From: Dichotomocladium elegans
Lineage: Eukaryota > Mucoromycota > Mucoromycetes > Mucorales > Lichtheimiaceae
Length of the DNA stretch: 64,000 nt
Direction: 5' to 3'
Assembly (NCBI GenBank): GCA_025716815.1
Contig: JAIXMN010000016.1
Span: forward strand, 186,001-250,000
Part shown: piece after piece, positions 1 to 12,700 of the stretch
Layout of the letters: the number at the start of each line of letters is the position of its first letter
Numbering within the stretch: position 1 is the stretch's first letter
Notes under the pieces: model-generated
Seen by the model: only the letters and a program-made list of their open reading frames with translations
Told to the model about the DNA's origin: nothing
Database searches by the model: none
Translations under genes and position numbers: made by a program

Positions 1-1391
1 TAAAGTAGAACATACGAATGTGGGCAGGGCAATTGGGAATGGTTCAATGTATACCCATTTCTTGAATAAATGCTACCTGGTTAAGTAGATCATATTTCGT
101 CATTATTCCTGATGTCTCAAGGCAAGTGTTTATTCTTCAGTATCTTCTGTTGCTGGGAGATCATTTTACTCTTTCATCAAGTGATACACAGATTGGTTTT
201 GCAACATAGCAATATCTCTTGCCCTGATGGGATAAAGGATGGTCGAACATTCAGGGACAGGGTATCAATATCAATGCGTCACGCTGTTTCATCATTATAT
301 CGCATCTCGTGTTATTTGACGGTAATATGTCTGCTGGTTAGCTCATTCAGATATGACGTCTATCGCGGGTTTCTTTGGGAAGGCTTGCGCTTCCTCGGGC
401 GAAGGACACCATTGCTGTGGCTCGGTCATGTCTTGCGACGTCGTGATCGCCGGCAATATCCCGTGCAGTAGACAGACAGTGGATACAGCAGCATTCGTCC
501 TTTTGCTGTCGAATTCGGCACGATGGGTAATCCCTTAGTTGAAAATAAAGCCTATTTCGCTTAACGCCCACTTTCATTATTTCAATAAACCGCACTCAAA
601 GTATCATTAAATTGTACTCCATAGACCGGTTGATGACAAACGCAGCAAGCCGTTAGCCTTCTTTTCGACAAGTTGCCAGTGGGTTTGCTTCCATTAAGCG
701 GCGCCATTCTGGTCTATACCGATCATTGTATCAACAGTGACAAAACTCCAGGATTCACATAGCTCATCATCCACTTTAAGCGTTTTTGTATGATAGAATA
801 CGTAGATCCATTCATGTAGGATTATACATTTGGCATTGTACGTTGAGCTATGTGTGTTTGAAAAATTCGGATCCTGTAAGTATACAGGCCGCTGTTCAGC
901 ATGCATCCACCGATAAGTTGACAAGACCCATGCCCTATTTATTTTGGTTCCAACAATGTTTGCCAAAAGGAGTTCAAATTAGATGTCTCCTATTTTTATT
1001 ACGAAATGCGATGTCAATGCAGCCAGAGATGACACCTGTCTTTTTAAAGCCTACCCCCAGGCTTTATCGAATACAAAGGTCATATGATAGCGCGCATGTG
1101 TCACTAGTGAAGCCCCAGGGCATAGGTGCTCCTTTTTTTGCTGTAGTGGACAAACTCCCCGGGCCAAACATGCGCCTTGACAACCCTGTTGTTCCAACAC
1201 CGTGACTACTCGGCAAAGCGTGGTCAAAATCCATCACCATCGCTTTACATATCACGTGCCATATCTGATATGAATTCTCCCTTCTCACCCTTCTGTGGTT
1301 TTTCTTTTGTTTTCCTTCTGTTTCGGACTAAAGTCACGTTTTCTCTATTTCCATTGCTTGCCTTTCATAGACCAACCGAATAAGTCAACAT
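1..1391. other. Upstream region without recognisable gene
   Basis: No frame here shows a recognisable domain or a convincing exon-intron pattern. The longest open stretch on the plus strand (786-1205) has no family resemblance and no coding-like composition. The last 150 bases before the Nramp start are pyrimidine-rich, as is common in leaders of these fungi. Confidence 0.5.
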
Positions 1392-3405
1392 ATGCTCACT
1401 CCAGAATCAATGCCTGTCAATGACCGGTCGCGGTCATACCAGTCGTGCCTGGATAACGCCACGTTAGCAAGCGATCATACCAGTCCCAACAGTTGTAATG
1501 CAGAGTGGCATGTCGAGGTTGATGTCAAGGGGCAGATTTCTACGGGCAAAGTCGAGCAAGGTTTTTCATGGTCTAAACTCTTCAAGTACATGGGACCAGG
1601 TAAAAGAGAAGTGGCATGTTGATTCGACGTCGATATTGATCAGTGAACTCTATTATTATTGCTTAGGCTGGCTCATGTAAGGGTGTTGGGTGTGGGAAGG
1701 GGGGTGATGATAGTGAAAGGGTTACTTGCGCACTGACTAGTTTTTTTTTTCTGTTTGAAAATTTGTAGGTCCGTTGCATACCTTGATCCTGGTAATCTCG
1801 AGAGTGACCTCCAGTCTGGAGCGCTTGCAGGTTACAAGCTACTATGGCTTTTGTTCTGGGTTCATGCTGCTGGTATATATATATATATATATATGCATAT
1901 CTTATTTTAGGGACCGGAGTGTATTTTCTGGTTGCTCTTTTGCAGATAGAGACTAACAAGGCGGTGTATGCGTGTTCACCCAGGGCTAGTGATCCAAATT
2001 CTCTCGGCCAGGCTTGGTGTTGTTACCAACTGTCACCTTGCACAACTTATCCGAAAGAATTATACAAGGCGACTGTCACTAGGGATCTGGTTATTCTCAC
2101 AGCTCGCCGTCATTGGATCCGACATTCAGGAAATAATTGGCACTGCTATTGCACTTAGAATCATCTTCCATTGCCGGCTTTGGTTGGGCGTCTTGATCAC
2201 CGCCTCGGATACATTTGTTTTTATGTTCCTGCAGCAATTTGGCGTACGCAAGATTGAAATATTTCTCATATCTCTGATTGCTGTCATGATTGGGTGCTTT
2301 TGGATCGAAATGGTTGTGTCCAAACCGCGAGTAGGGGACATACTTGAAGGCATTATAGTGCCTGAGATTCCATCCCAGGCTGTGGTTCAGGCCGTAGGCA
2401 CAATCGGTGCTGTCATTATGCCGCACAATCTGTATCTGCACAGGTAAACAGGAAAAAAAGGGGGGATATCAAGATGAGCGAATTTTTATCTCCTCCCTCA
2501 AAAAAAAAGTGCTCTGGTCATGTCGCGTCACCTCGGTGACCAGCCATCGACCCACAAGATCCGGGAAGCCAACTATTATTTCACAATTGAGTCGGCCATC
2601 GCGCTGCTGACATCCTTTCTGATCAACATGGCTATCGTGGTTGTGTTTGCACAGGTGTTCTATAAACCTGAGCAGATTGTGACTCAACTCCCTGGCCTAT
2701 ACGATGCATCGAACGTTCTGAATGAGTCACTGGGATACTATGCAAAGTATCTGTGGGCAGCCGGGCTCCTCGCCGCCGGGCAAAGCTCAACGCTGACTGG
2801 GACATTGGCAGGACAATATGTGCGCGGTTCATTTGGGTTTTATGCAATTTTCTTCATGACTTACTCCCGATTGGTGCGGACGTGCATTATATTGATAGGT
2901 GGTTGAAGGCTTTTTTGGAGCTATTTTCAAAAAAGAATGGCATCGTGTTGCGATCACACGCATGATCTCGCTGGTACCAAGCATGGCAGTGGCTTTATTG
3001 GCGGTTGAAAGGTTCGATACCATGGGCGAGATCCTCAATGTGCTGCAGAGGTAAAAGTTGATAGAGAAGCGAACGGGGTTGGGAAAAGGGTGGGGGGCAT
3101 ATGGACTCATGCGATTGGGGGGGGATTACCTGTCTCGTAGTCTTTGTCTACCGATTGTCTTGATTCCCATCCTCAAGCTGACATCGTCTGATGTAATCAT
3201 GACCGAAACGTTTAAGAGCGGGCGGGGCTTCCAGATACTGTCCTGGGCGATTTCGTGGGTTGTAATCGGATTCAACGCATACCTCTTCGGCATGTTCCTC
3301 GAGGACTGCAAATGGTCCTGGTGGATGATATGTTTTTCAGGCATCTACATGTTGTTTGTATGTTACCTTGTCTACATACCCTTGAGAATTCACGATCGCT
3401 GCTGA
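1392..3405 (+). CDS. Nramp/Smf-type divalent metal transporter, 7 exons
   Basis: Proton-coupled importer of Mn2+/Fe2+ of the Nramp (SLC11) family, an integral membrane protein. Exons by frame: 1392-1599, 1667-1676, 1769-1872, 1984-2443, 2510-2819, 2899-3050, 3141-3405, giving 502 residues, normal for the family. The TM1 metal-binding motif DPGN is at residues 79-82, within [15 protein letters not shown], and the TM6 motif MPH is at 253-255, in MPHNLYLHS; both match the family. Exon 2 is only 10 nt and supplies the bases that restore this TM1 motif (see findings). The N-terminal 60 residues are polar and cytosolic. The 3' end could differ if a further splice exists near 3358. Metal preference (Mn versus Fe) cannot be read from sequence. 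Confidence 0.93.
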
Positions 3406-3657
3406 TAAAGAAAACAAACACGCATGAAGTGGTGGTGGGAAAATATGAACCAAGAGGCAGAAATGAATTTCTGCCTTTTTGACCTTTTGGAATCCATACG
3501 GAGATTATGTATACAACTCCCCCCCCCGTAAGCGCGCCCACGGAACGTGCTCAAATCTTATATTTCCCATACTCCTGTTCACATACACACCCAATGTATA
3601 GCGGTCAGATGTGCACCATTCAGAGGTTTTTCCGACAAGCCTGCAACATGCATTTAT

Positions 3658-3677
3658 ACACACACACACACACACAA
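3658..3677. repeat. (CA)n microsatellite upstream of SDR gene
   Basis: About ten CA dinucleotides, 30 bp upstream of the TATA box of the following gene. Confidence 0.9.
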
Positions 3678-3705
3678 AAGAGCGAACAGGTTATGAGTTC
3701 TTCAT

Positions 3706-3717
3706 GGGTATATAAAA
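3706..3717 (+). promoter_or_regulatory. TATA box of the SDR gene
   Basis: GTATATAAAACG lies about 125 bp before the ATG at 3838, followed by a pyrimidine-rich leader. Position and sequence fit a core promoter; the transcription start was not determined. Confidence 0.6.
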
Positions 3718-3837
3718 CGAGATTCCCAGCGCGTCTTTTGGGTATATCTCTTCTTCTACACGCACAACATACTATCACATTTATACGTACTATAGTAATT
3801 GATTCCCCACTTTCTCCTCCTTGACTCACTCTCTCTC

Positions 3838-4869
3838 ATGACAACCACGGAAACCGAAATCCCGTCCCCGCACGTCCTCTCTATGTTTTCTCTCCAAGGA
3901 AAAGTGGCTGTTGGTATGTCGTTCGCATGGGGTAATCTGTCTAGGGGGTTTTTTTTTTTTACTCACTTACCCGCTGTGTCGCGCGCGCGCGCCGCGCCTG
4001 GCCCGGCCCGCTTCTTCCCCAGTCACTGGTGGCGCGCGAGGACTTGGGTTTGAAATGATGCTGGGTCTCGCCGAGGCGGGTGCAGAAGTTGCATGCGTTG
4101 ATGTGCTTGCGGAGACGAGCGCCAAGGCGGTTGCGATTATTGAAGAGCAGTGCAAAGTCAAGGCAAGCAGCTGGGGGCTTGATGTGACGAACGATGAAGA
4201 GGTAGCGATTGTGTTCGAGCAGATAGCCCAGCACCACGGCGGCCGAATCGATATCCTTGTCACGGCGGCCGGAATCAATCAGGTTTGCCCGGCCATCGAC
4301 TACTCTGCTCAGCAATTCCGCAAGATTTTCGATGTCAACGTATCTGGCACTTTCTTTTGTGCTCAGCAGGCGGCCAAGTAATGCGGGTGGGGGAGAAGAT
4401 GGGCGCGGGGGACGGGGGGTGGCGCCCCGCGTGAAGGCTTTGTTGTCTCTAACATAGCTTGTGTCCTTTTAGGCACATGATCCGCTCCGGCAGACCAGGA
4501 TCCATCATTACCATTGCAAGTATGTCGGCTCACATCACCAACCACCCACAGCCCCACGCGCCCTACAATGCCACCAAGGCGGCCGTGCTCCAATTGACAA
4601 AGTCACTGGCCTGCGAGTGGGCCCCTCATAACATCCGCGTCACAGCCATCTCGCCAGGCTACTTTGACACCGCCATGAACCAAAAGATCCTGGACGAGCA
4701 GGGCGAAGCAGGCGTCCGGATGCGCAAATTCTGGGAGGCTCAGTGCCCGTCAAACAGACTCGGTGTGCCTCATGAACTTAAAGGTGCAGTCGTCTTCTTA
4801 TCAAGCCCTGCATCCTCTTTTGTCACCGGGGCCGAGATTGTCGCAGATGGCGGGTACACATGTTGGTAG
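3838..4869 (+). CDS. Short-chain dehydrogenase/reductase (classical SDR)
   Basis: NAD(P)H-dependent oxidoreductase of the classical SDR family, probably cytosolic and acting on a polyol or ketose. Exons 3838-3913, 4023-4377 and 4473-4869 give 275 residues. The cofactor motif TGGARGLG is at residues 27-34, and the catalytic Ser-Tyr-Lys set falls at S162, Y175 and K179 (YNATK). SPGY follows the active site and the C-terminus has the SDR hallmark of a GAEIVADGG strand. The overall pattern resembles fungal mannitol/sorbose/arabinitol dehydrogenases, but substrate is inference. Intron 1 is unusually GC-rich. The gene converges on the KH-protein gene, with 125 bp between stops. Confidence 0.92.
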
Positions 4870-4994
4870 CTTTCATCAGCACAACAACTCCACAATAATA
4901 ATTAAGTTTGTCTCGGCCATTCCTTGCCTCGTCTTTTTTTTTCTTTCGTGTGTGCTTCTCTACATTTATCCAGATACAGATACAGATATCATAT

Positions 4995-7900
4995 TTATCG
5001 TTTTTCAGCACCCTCAAATTGATTGATTGTTCTGATCATCGTCAAAACAAACCGTTGGAGATGGCTGTCGTTCTTCCCAAACACATCTTCTGCATTCCAG
5101 CTCTCTGGCGTGCCCACCTCTTCCTTCTCCATGTTATGCTTAAATATATCATGGAATGGCTGAAAAGTCACCTGTGGATAGAAGCAAACACAAAAATAAG
5201 AGGAACGGAATAACCCAAAAAAAGGAGAGGGAGAGAGAGAAATCATTTGTTTACCTCCACTTCGTACCACACGCGGCCTCTTCCACTTTGAGCAGTATAT
5301 TTGATGCTCGACGAGCTCTCGTAGTCTTTTGTTCGCGGGACTTCTTCGACACGGATCATATGCAACTCAAAGCCATTCCCGAGGTTGTATGTGCATGCCT
5401 CTTTGTAAAGGATCCGGTTAACCTTGATCAGGCCTTGGGTCTCTTCAAACACGAGCTGGGATCCCTGGACGCCGTCTGGATTCGGTCTGTTTGTTTGGTT
5501 AGTTTTGTTATTGTAATCAGAATAGCGGAGCAGCCCAAATATACCTCAGCGCCATGCGACGAGTAAAACTCATGAACGGTTTCGTTTCTGCGCGACCGAT
5601 CTCACTGGCCTTGAGTTGCAGTTGGAAGTCGAACTTCCTACATATAACGTTTTCCCTTTAAACACCCGCATCCATTTATTATCTATACCAGTCAAGGCTT
5701 GGACCTACCTGTCCAGCGAAATCCAGTCTACCTCTGCGATCGACTGTTGTAGTAAATGCAGCTTATACATTTTTGCAGATGTGGCAGCAACGTACATCGT
5801 AGCTTGCCTCCACGGCTCGCTCCCCTTTGTGCGGAAGTTATTGTGGATCTCATAGAACAGGGAGCGTGCTGACGGTTTGCTTGGAAGGCACTTTTTGATG
5901 GCTTTGAGCATGTCTTCTGAGATAAATGCCCTATAGCATGCCTTAGTACCCTTTTTTCCGTCAGCTCATAGCGCCCTTACATATTATTGAATGATGGTTT
6001 GACTTTATGCTCTCCCATCAAAATGTCCTTGACATCGAAAAATCCCCAGACTTTTTTTTGGATGGCTTCTGGAAGATCCCTCCACAGGAATTTGCCTAAC
6101 CTAAATCCAGCATCTCCATGTGAGTAATCGACCGATAGGAGCATAGAGGAAATCTATTTCTTTACTTGGCAGATAGCTTGATCTCGCCACGGAAAGTACG
6201 CATAGAATTGAGTCTATCAAAGAAATCGTTAATCCGTCTCATAGTGTACAATTATCTCCAACAACCTCTTCCCTTGATTACCCTTCTCTCAGTGTTTCCT
6301 TCATGTTGTTGAGATTGTAGTCCCGAGCACTTCAGCGTACAAGTAAAGATTAGGCTTCTGAGTCCATAACTTGCCATCCAGTATCTTCTTACTAACATGG
6401 TAAGATTCCCAACCGTCGAATCGGTTGCGCGCTGAGGAGGCGCCTTTTGTGGACGTATAGTGACGACCCGACGTTGCTGTCTGCCATGGTGCTTCTGAGT
6501 CTCCTTTGTCGGCCGAATTGGTAGAGCTGGGAAATCTGTCGGATCTTCTTTGGCTGCTGATGACGAAGGACCCCACCTGCTTCCCGAGTGTGATGGTCCG
6601 TTGTTTCGTTTGTTTCCTTGAGATGTTTTTCTACCAGTCTCTGCAGAACCAACTTTCATAGTATAGCGATTCTCACCCCACAAGGGAGCCTGACCAGGAG
6701 GCGTGGAAGTACGCTCCGGCAAGTTGTATTGCTCCAGGGCGGGTGATGATGGTCCCCAAGCAGGCGCAACAGAGGGAGCCGGGCCCCAGGCAGAGGCCGA
6801 CGGCGAAGGTGATGCATCTCGGGATATGGATTGCGACGGTGTCTGAGTAGGGGATACACGATTGAATCGAGCACTGAGTTCGTTCATCTGATCTGCCAAG
6901 TTTTCGTTGCTCACAACATCGGACGGTTTTATGTACTTTCCACCTGCAGTCTTAAACACAGGCACAAGCACCCATGAAGGCACTTGGCGATCAAAAGTCG
7001 CCACGCTATCTTGCTTCGAGTACTGGTCTAGCGGGCAGAAGTAGACGCCATATTCTCCTTTATCGCCATTCAAATGCAGGCATGGCACTGCCGTTGGCTC
7101 CCGCCGGCATCGTTTCTGCGAGTGTCTTTAGCTAAGGCCGCCCTCACACGTTCATTCTGGAAAAGACATACATATAAGGTCTGGATTGCCATTAATCGGA
7201 TTTTTGCCTCGCTGACTGCGGCTGCAGTAGGACCAAAGATGTGTACTTCCTGATCACACAGTTATTAGTATCAGATATTCCCCCCCTCCGCTGTTTCTTC
7301 TATCTCTTACTCTTCCGTTAAGGGTACATTCCGTGTCAGTCTGCTGTCCCACAACTACCAAATAATCCGCGGCTCCCATCTGCAGCATGGGTGGGCCAAA
7401 CAGAACATCGTCTGGATTCTTGATGTTTTTGGCAAGAACGAATTTTTCAAGGAATTCGTTCTTTTTCTTCTTGAGTAATCCGCTCTTAGCATCCTTCCTT
7501 TCTGCCTTATCCCTGAGCTTTTCCTTTCTCCGATTTGCTGTCGGTAGTGATCTCTCAAACGAATCTTCTGAGAAGTCACTGTCATAGTCGTCGTCGTCGT
7601 CTTCTTCTTCTTCTGAAGAGGATTCGGCTACATTCTTTGAGGTTTCAACGTCCACATCTTCCTTTTCTCCATGTTTCAAGGACGAGAACAGGGAAGTACT
7701 CTTTTCTATGTTTTCCTTTCTGGTGTCTCGATCAAGTGGCGGAAGCGTACCACGAATGTAGTCATTGGTATCAATTATCTTGTTCTATATACACACAGAT
7801 GCGTATATGTATATGTAACAATTCGCTGGTAAATATTTCTTGCAGCGGTATCCACCGACATGGAGGAGAAAAAAATCATACCAATGCTGGGAACAGACGT

Positions 7901-9002
7901 CTGCATAGCAACATTTCTCTATGTCGTAGAAGGAGAAAAGAAAATAGGTTAAGTTACTATGAAAGGTCGAGCTTCCGAAAAGACTCGTACATAGTATTGC
8001 ATGCGTCCTGCGAACGTGCCTTAACGCTGAAAAACTGGGGGAATACTGTCATTGAGACGAATTTCCTAACTCTCCTTCTGCTCATCGATTCAAACCTGAT
8101 CCCGGAAATTGAACTTGATTTCCGAGTTGGTCTTTTGTTCAAGCTCACTAGCGTATTCGGAAAGAAAGTGTCAAGAGGGGACGTTTGTTGTCAATGCGCA
8201 TGAACACATAACATGTTGCACTTACTTCAGCTTGTTTAGGACACGTGCATAGGTGTCATGCGTGATATAGACGAACGGGAAGATCTTGACATTGGCTAAG
8301 ACAAAAACATCAGCGACACCAACGTTTAAATAGTGGCATTTATCAGTGGAATGCACCTAGGACCATTAGGGGCGCAAGAAATGGGTAAACCACGAAGAAA
8401 AAACTCACCTTTATGCACACAAAGCAGCGCTTAGGAATTTCGATGGTCGGGGTGGAACGTATGTCGTCATACACAAATGGCCGTTCCTTCTCGTCAGAAC
8501 TTTATAAAATCTAGCTTAGCAGTGGAGCAGTTGTGTCATAAATAGTTGCCCTGCCATCGTGTTTGTTTGTTGCCAACCGCTGCAGGCTACGACATTCCAA
8601 TTGTCATTGTTAGTTTGGCACCACCAAGGCGAACGCCTTAGAAACGATATCAAAATCACTGGACGCCTCAGCACCACAGTTAGTCATAAAGGATCGGTCT
8701 TCATGGCACAAGCGACACCTTTAAGGTTGTTTCTCTATCAGACTTTGATCAACAGAAAATATCAGCCCCTTTCTTAGTCTTTAACTTGCCTCGGAAGTAG
8801 CTAGGTATCCCGTTGCGGTAAAAATGGTGGAAAGGTTGGAGGAAGGAACGACGAGGGACGACGACGGATCAACCATAACACCAGCGGTAAAAGTATCGGG
8901 AAAAGCAGCAGAGGAAGCAGAGGAAGACAAAAGCACCTCGACAAAGCCATGGTGGGAGACCCGCGCGGGTGCAGCCAAACCACGGTCCCACTCAAGGTCC
9001 AT
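4995..9002 (-). CDS. Large KH-type RNA-binding protein (putative), multi-exon
   Basis: A minus-strand gene running from about 9.0 kb to the stop at 4995. Supported segments include SDEKERPFVYDDIRS (near 8480), a DTYARVLNKL segment (8240), an acidic Ser/Glu/Asp linker and Lys-rich block (7680-7450), a strand-helix unit EVHIFGPTAAAVSEAKIRLM (near 7230) typical of a KH domain, a Ser/Pro/Gln-rich disordered region (6900-6450), and a conserved C-terminal block with GEIKLSAKLGKFLWRDLPE (6190-6060), ending in a last exon near 5160-4995. Introns are canonical where checked (e.g. donor near 6170, acceptor near 6105). I infer a KH-domain RNA-binding protein comparable to yeast YLL032C, but the family assignment is tentative. 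The N-terminal exons (8.5-9.0 kb) are not resolved; 9002 is the most upstream plausible ATG. Confidence 0.6.
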
Positions 9003-9791
9003 ACCCTCTCCTCTCCAGGCCCTTGAGTTATGCTGACATCATTATTCATAATAAAATCGATCCAGAAATACTCACATGCTGACACATTAAGGAGTGCACC
9101 GAACCGCACTGTCACCACTGATACCACTTTGTGTTACAAGGCTGCAATGCTTTAAGCAAATACCAAGTAGTGACACGTAGGGCAATAGCGCTTTGTAACA
9201 GACCAACCAATATCTCTCATGCGACGTTGATTACCAAGCAGGCACCTCTACATGATTACAAAGAAATTCGATGGCCTTACCAAACAACACTATCCCCGAA
9301 ACCAAGCTTACTTGTACACTATAAACCAACTTGTCGATCAGAGACCATATCCTTAAACCATTCAAGCTAGCGTAAACATTTCGTTAGTTAGCAATACAAT
9401 AAAGATAGCTCCTGTTTTATTCCCGTGTTGGCAGAACGTCAACACCTTGCACTTGGACAGGATCAAGGAGGAATGCCGTGGATTGTTTGTTTTTTCTTTT
9501 GCCACGGTTAGTTTGACTTTATTTACAGGTGCATCGAGTTTGACATCTCAATGCCACGGTGTACTTGGATAGATACTATTGAGGACCTTGCAAAGAGGCA
9601 TAACAATGAAGCAAGTTCCGCCACCATGTGTATCGGCTGTTTGTTGTTCGGAATTTCAAATTTGCAGGAAAAATGAGTAACTACACTTTCACCTCGAACA
9701 CAAACCTTGCCCCACAAGCCGGAGAGGGAAGGAAGCTCGCCCGCCCAAATTCATTTTACCACTGACCCGTACAAATCTGCATGTTTGAAAC
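9003..9791. other. Divergent intergenic region
   Basis: Separates the minus-strand KH-type gene from the plus-strand MMS1/CPSF-A gene, so both promoters should lie here. No clear TATA box or coding segment was recognised. Confidence 0.5.
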
Positions 9792-12700
9792 ATGAGTGAA
9801 GAATGTGTATATGCATATTCGCGAACAAGCGCCTTTGGAACAGTTATTGAACGCATTTTGCATGGATCGTTTACTGGCCCAACACCGCATGATGTCGTTC
9901 TAGTTAAAGTAAACCATTACTGCAGCATTTTTCTACGATACATTAACTGGATTTTGCTAGCCCAATTCTTTAGAACTACTCCAGCTGACTCCTTTACATG
10001 AAGAAGGCGATAATGTTGACGACGACCAAGTTCTGTCGCCGCGGTTTGAGCAGCCCACATTCGGCACCATCACAGACGCACGTGTCTTGCCGTGTCGTTT
10101 TCAAATTCATGACGGGGTCGATGACGATGAAGACGAATATATGGATAAGGGCAGTGGCAGCAACAGAAGCGAAATGGATTATGAAGTGGAACAAGGCGCT
10201 CTAGATGAGGTACCTTACGCGTTCAAGTTGCGACAAGGTCATGCGCCGATTCAAGGAGAGGATGTGATAGTAGCTGTTTCTGATTACGGCAAGCTGGTCT
10301 TCTGGGGCATCACATCGTCAACAAGTGATCTAACCGAGACAGGGCGGTTTGAACCCCTGATAGAGGTCCGTTCATTATTTTTCATGGGGAAATATGACAG
10401 TTGTTCTGGATCGATGTAGGTGATGCTGATTTGCATAGGTATTCATGGATGAACCGGGTCTAGAGTACCAAAAAGTGAGCAAGAAGCTATCTGTCGATCC
10501 ATAGTATGTTCTCGTTTGTTTGATGTAGGGTAGAGAAAGGTAGGAATATCTATTCACATTTTTAAGTTCTCGGGCCATTGCCATCGCTGCGTATGAGGAC
10601 CGATTCGATATTATGATTATGAACGAAAATGTATCGAGGGTACATTTTGATCCCATCATTGGAGTAAGTTGCTCAGCGTGGATAAACAGGAAGTTCCCCT
10701 TTTTTGTTGTGCTCATGGCTTTGCCTCTCTGAAATTAGATGGGATCTGTGTCCGAAGAAGGCATAATTTGGCATATGGAGTTCCTTTACACCGAATCAAA
10801 GGGTCGTGATCGGATTTTATTAGCTTTAATGGTATTCAAGTGAGTTCCCACAAGTACTAAATGGCTTCACATATATAAGACGGACTTACGCTGCGAAAGT
10901 GACATCGAAACGCAATGCCGTATAATCGTATATGCAATTGATGCGTCAAATCCGGCGGATGTCTTGATAGAACGGGTTGGGCGACTTCCTTTGGATATTA
11001 GTAAGAAGCACCAATTGAAGTATCAGTCACGATACTCATGATCTTTCAGAATCGCCTATCCCAATTCTTTTCATCCCTTTAAAGCACCATCCTGAAGGTT
11101 TCCTGATGATCACGGTTAGAAAATGGCATTTATATGAACACCGGGGAAGGATTTGGTACTGAATTCTCCTGGTGGCGGTAGGAAAACGAAGCTGGACTCG
11201 TAACGATAGAAGATATCGCGTGCGGCAACCTCTATTACCCAAAGTCTTTAATTCCTCGGCCATTTGGTGAGATTAAATGTAAGCATAAGTAAATATGATC
11301 AGCTACGACCATAATAACTCCTATATGTCATTGACCTATTCCGTCATGTAGGCCCACTACTTACAGCCTACGCAATGCCTCTCTCGCCATCGCAAACTAC
11401 AGCTCCTTACATGTATCTTGGCTCTGATAATGGATGTCTTTTCAAGCTATCGTTCCCACCAAAGCAGGAAATCCAGTGGGAAGAGCTCCAATCGGTTAAT
11501 CCCGTTGGTCAAGCCATGTGTGTTTTGGGGGTCATGGAAATTGCGGACGGGGCCAACGAAGAGTATCTTGCAGATGTCATTTTATATGCGGGAGAGGGCG
11601 CTGATAGCCAGATGATTGCAGTAAGTATTAAGGGATTCTAGCTCTTCCTCGTACGTACATTCTCATATGTTAAAAATATCATTCTCTACGCATAGATTCC
11701 TCGCGAAAGAGGCCGCCAACATCTGGACGTGCTTATCATGCAAAACTTTGTAAACCATGCTCCTATTTTCGATCAGAGAATTTGGACGAGCGCCACGGGA
11801 CAAGACATGATTGTAGGCTGTACTGGTCAAGGCAAACATGGGTCGTTGTGTACAATTATGCGCGGCGTACGAACAACAATCTTGCATACAATAGGTGGTG
11901 CATGGAAAGAGTAAGTTTATGGGAGCACAATGGATTGATAGAACTGCCGCTGATCGGTTCTTAGGACAAATCGGATGTGGAGCACGCTGGTAGAGACAGA
12001 CTGCTCAAGCCGGCATCCTATTCTCATTCTATCTTCACCCTGCAAACATGCCATAATATCTGCACATGGTGAGATAAGTCCTAAAATGGCTATTCAGATT
12101 CTATGCTGAAATGGCCTCTTTTCAATAGGAGGCGTACTGGAGGAACTGAACGGCACAAGGAAAGATGGCCAGCTTATTCTGGCTGATTCCATCTTAATTG
12201 GGACGAAGCGCCTATTAATTCAAGTCTTTAGCGACGGTATTGTCATTTTTGAAAATATTCGGCAAGGTACAATATTGCACTTTTTTTAGCCGGGGTGACC
12301 CTATACCATCGTTAGATGTAATAACCACTTTTTAGGCAACATCACCGAAACCTGTCTTCCTACTCCCAAAGAAATACAATCAATAACGTTGGCGACCATA
12401 TGCCAGTCTCATTCGGCGCGGCCTGGATATATTGCAGTGAGTTATGTGGATGAGACTGGACAGTCATTTATCGCGCTTCTGGATGTAAAAGTGGATAACG
12501 GCAGGATGTAAGCAAAATCAAAATCTTCAAGCTTTTCGATGACAACGGCATTTGGACTGATTTTGTTTCTATGGATTTATAGGTCACTCGAACCCTTGCT
12601 TATCCGGAAAATAACTTCTGAGCCAAGTTATCTAGGCTATTTCGCTGTCAAGTTTGTATTGCAGGATATCCCTGTCATGCATTCGAGGCTAACTCAATTT

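Noticed and set aside
786..1205. 139-codon plus-strand open frame upstream of the Nramp gene
   Set aside because: No domain, no leader, no splice support, and overlapping open frames on the other strand of similar length.
6252..6420. Separate C-terminal end for the KH-type gene at 6252 (long open frame stops there)
   Set aside because: A donor near 6390 and acceptor near 6330 redirect the frame into a conserved block that continues to 4995; the open tail is intron read-through.
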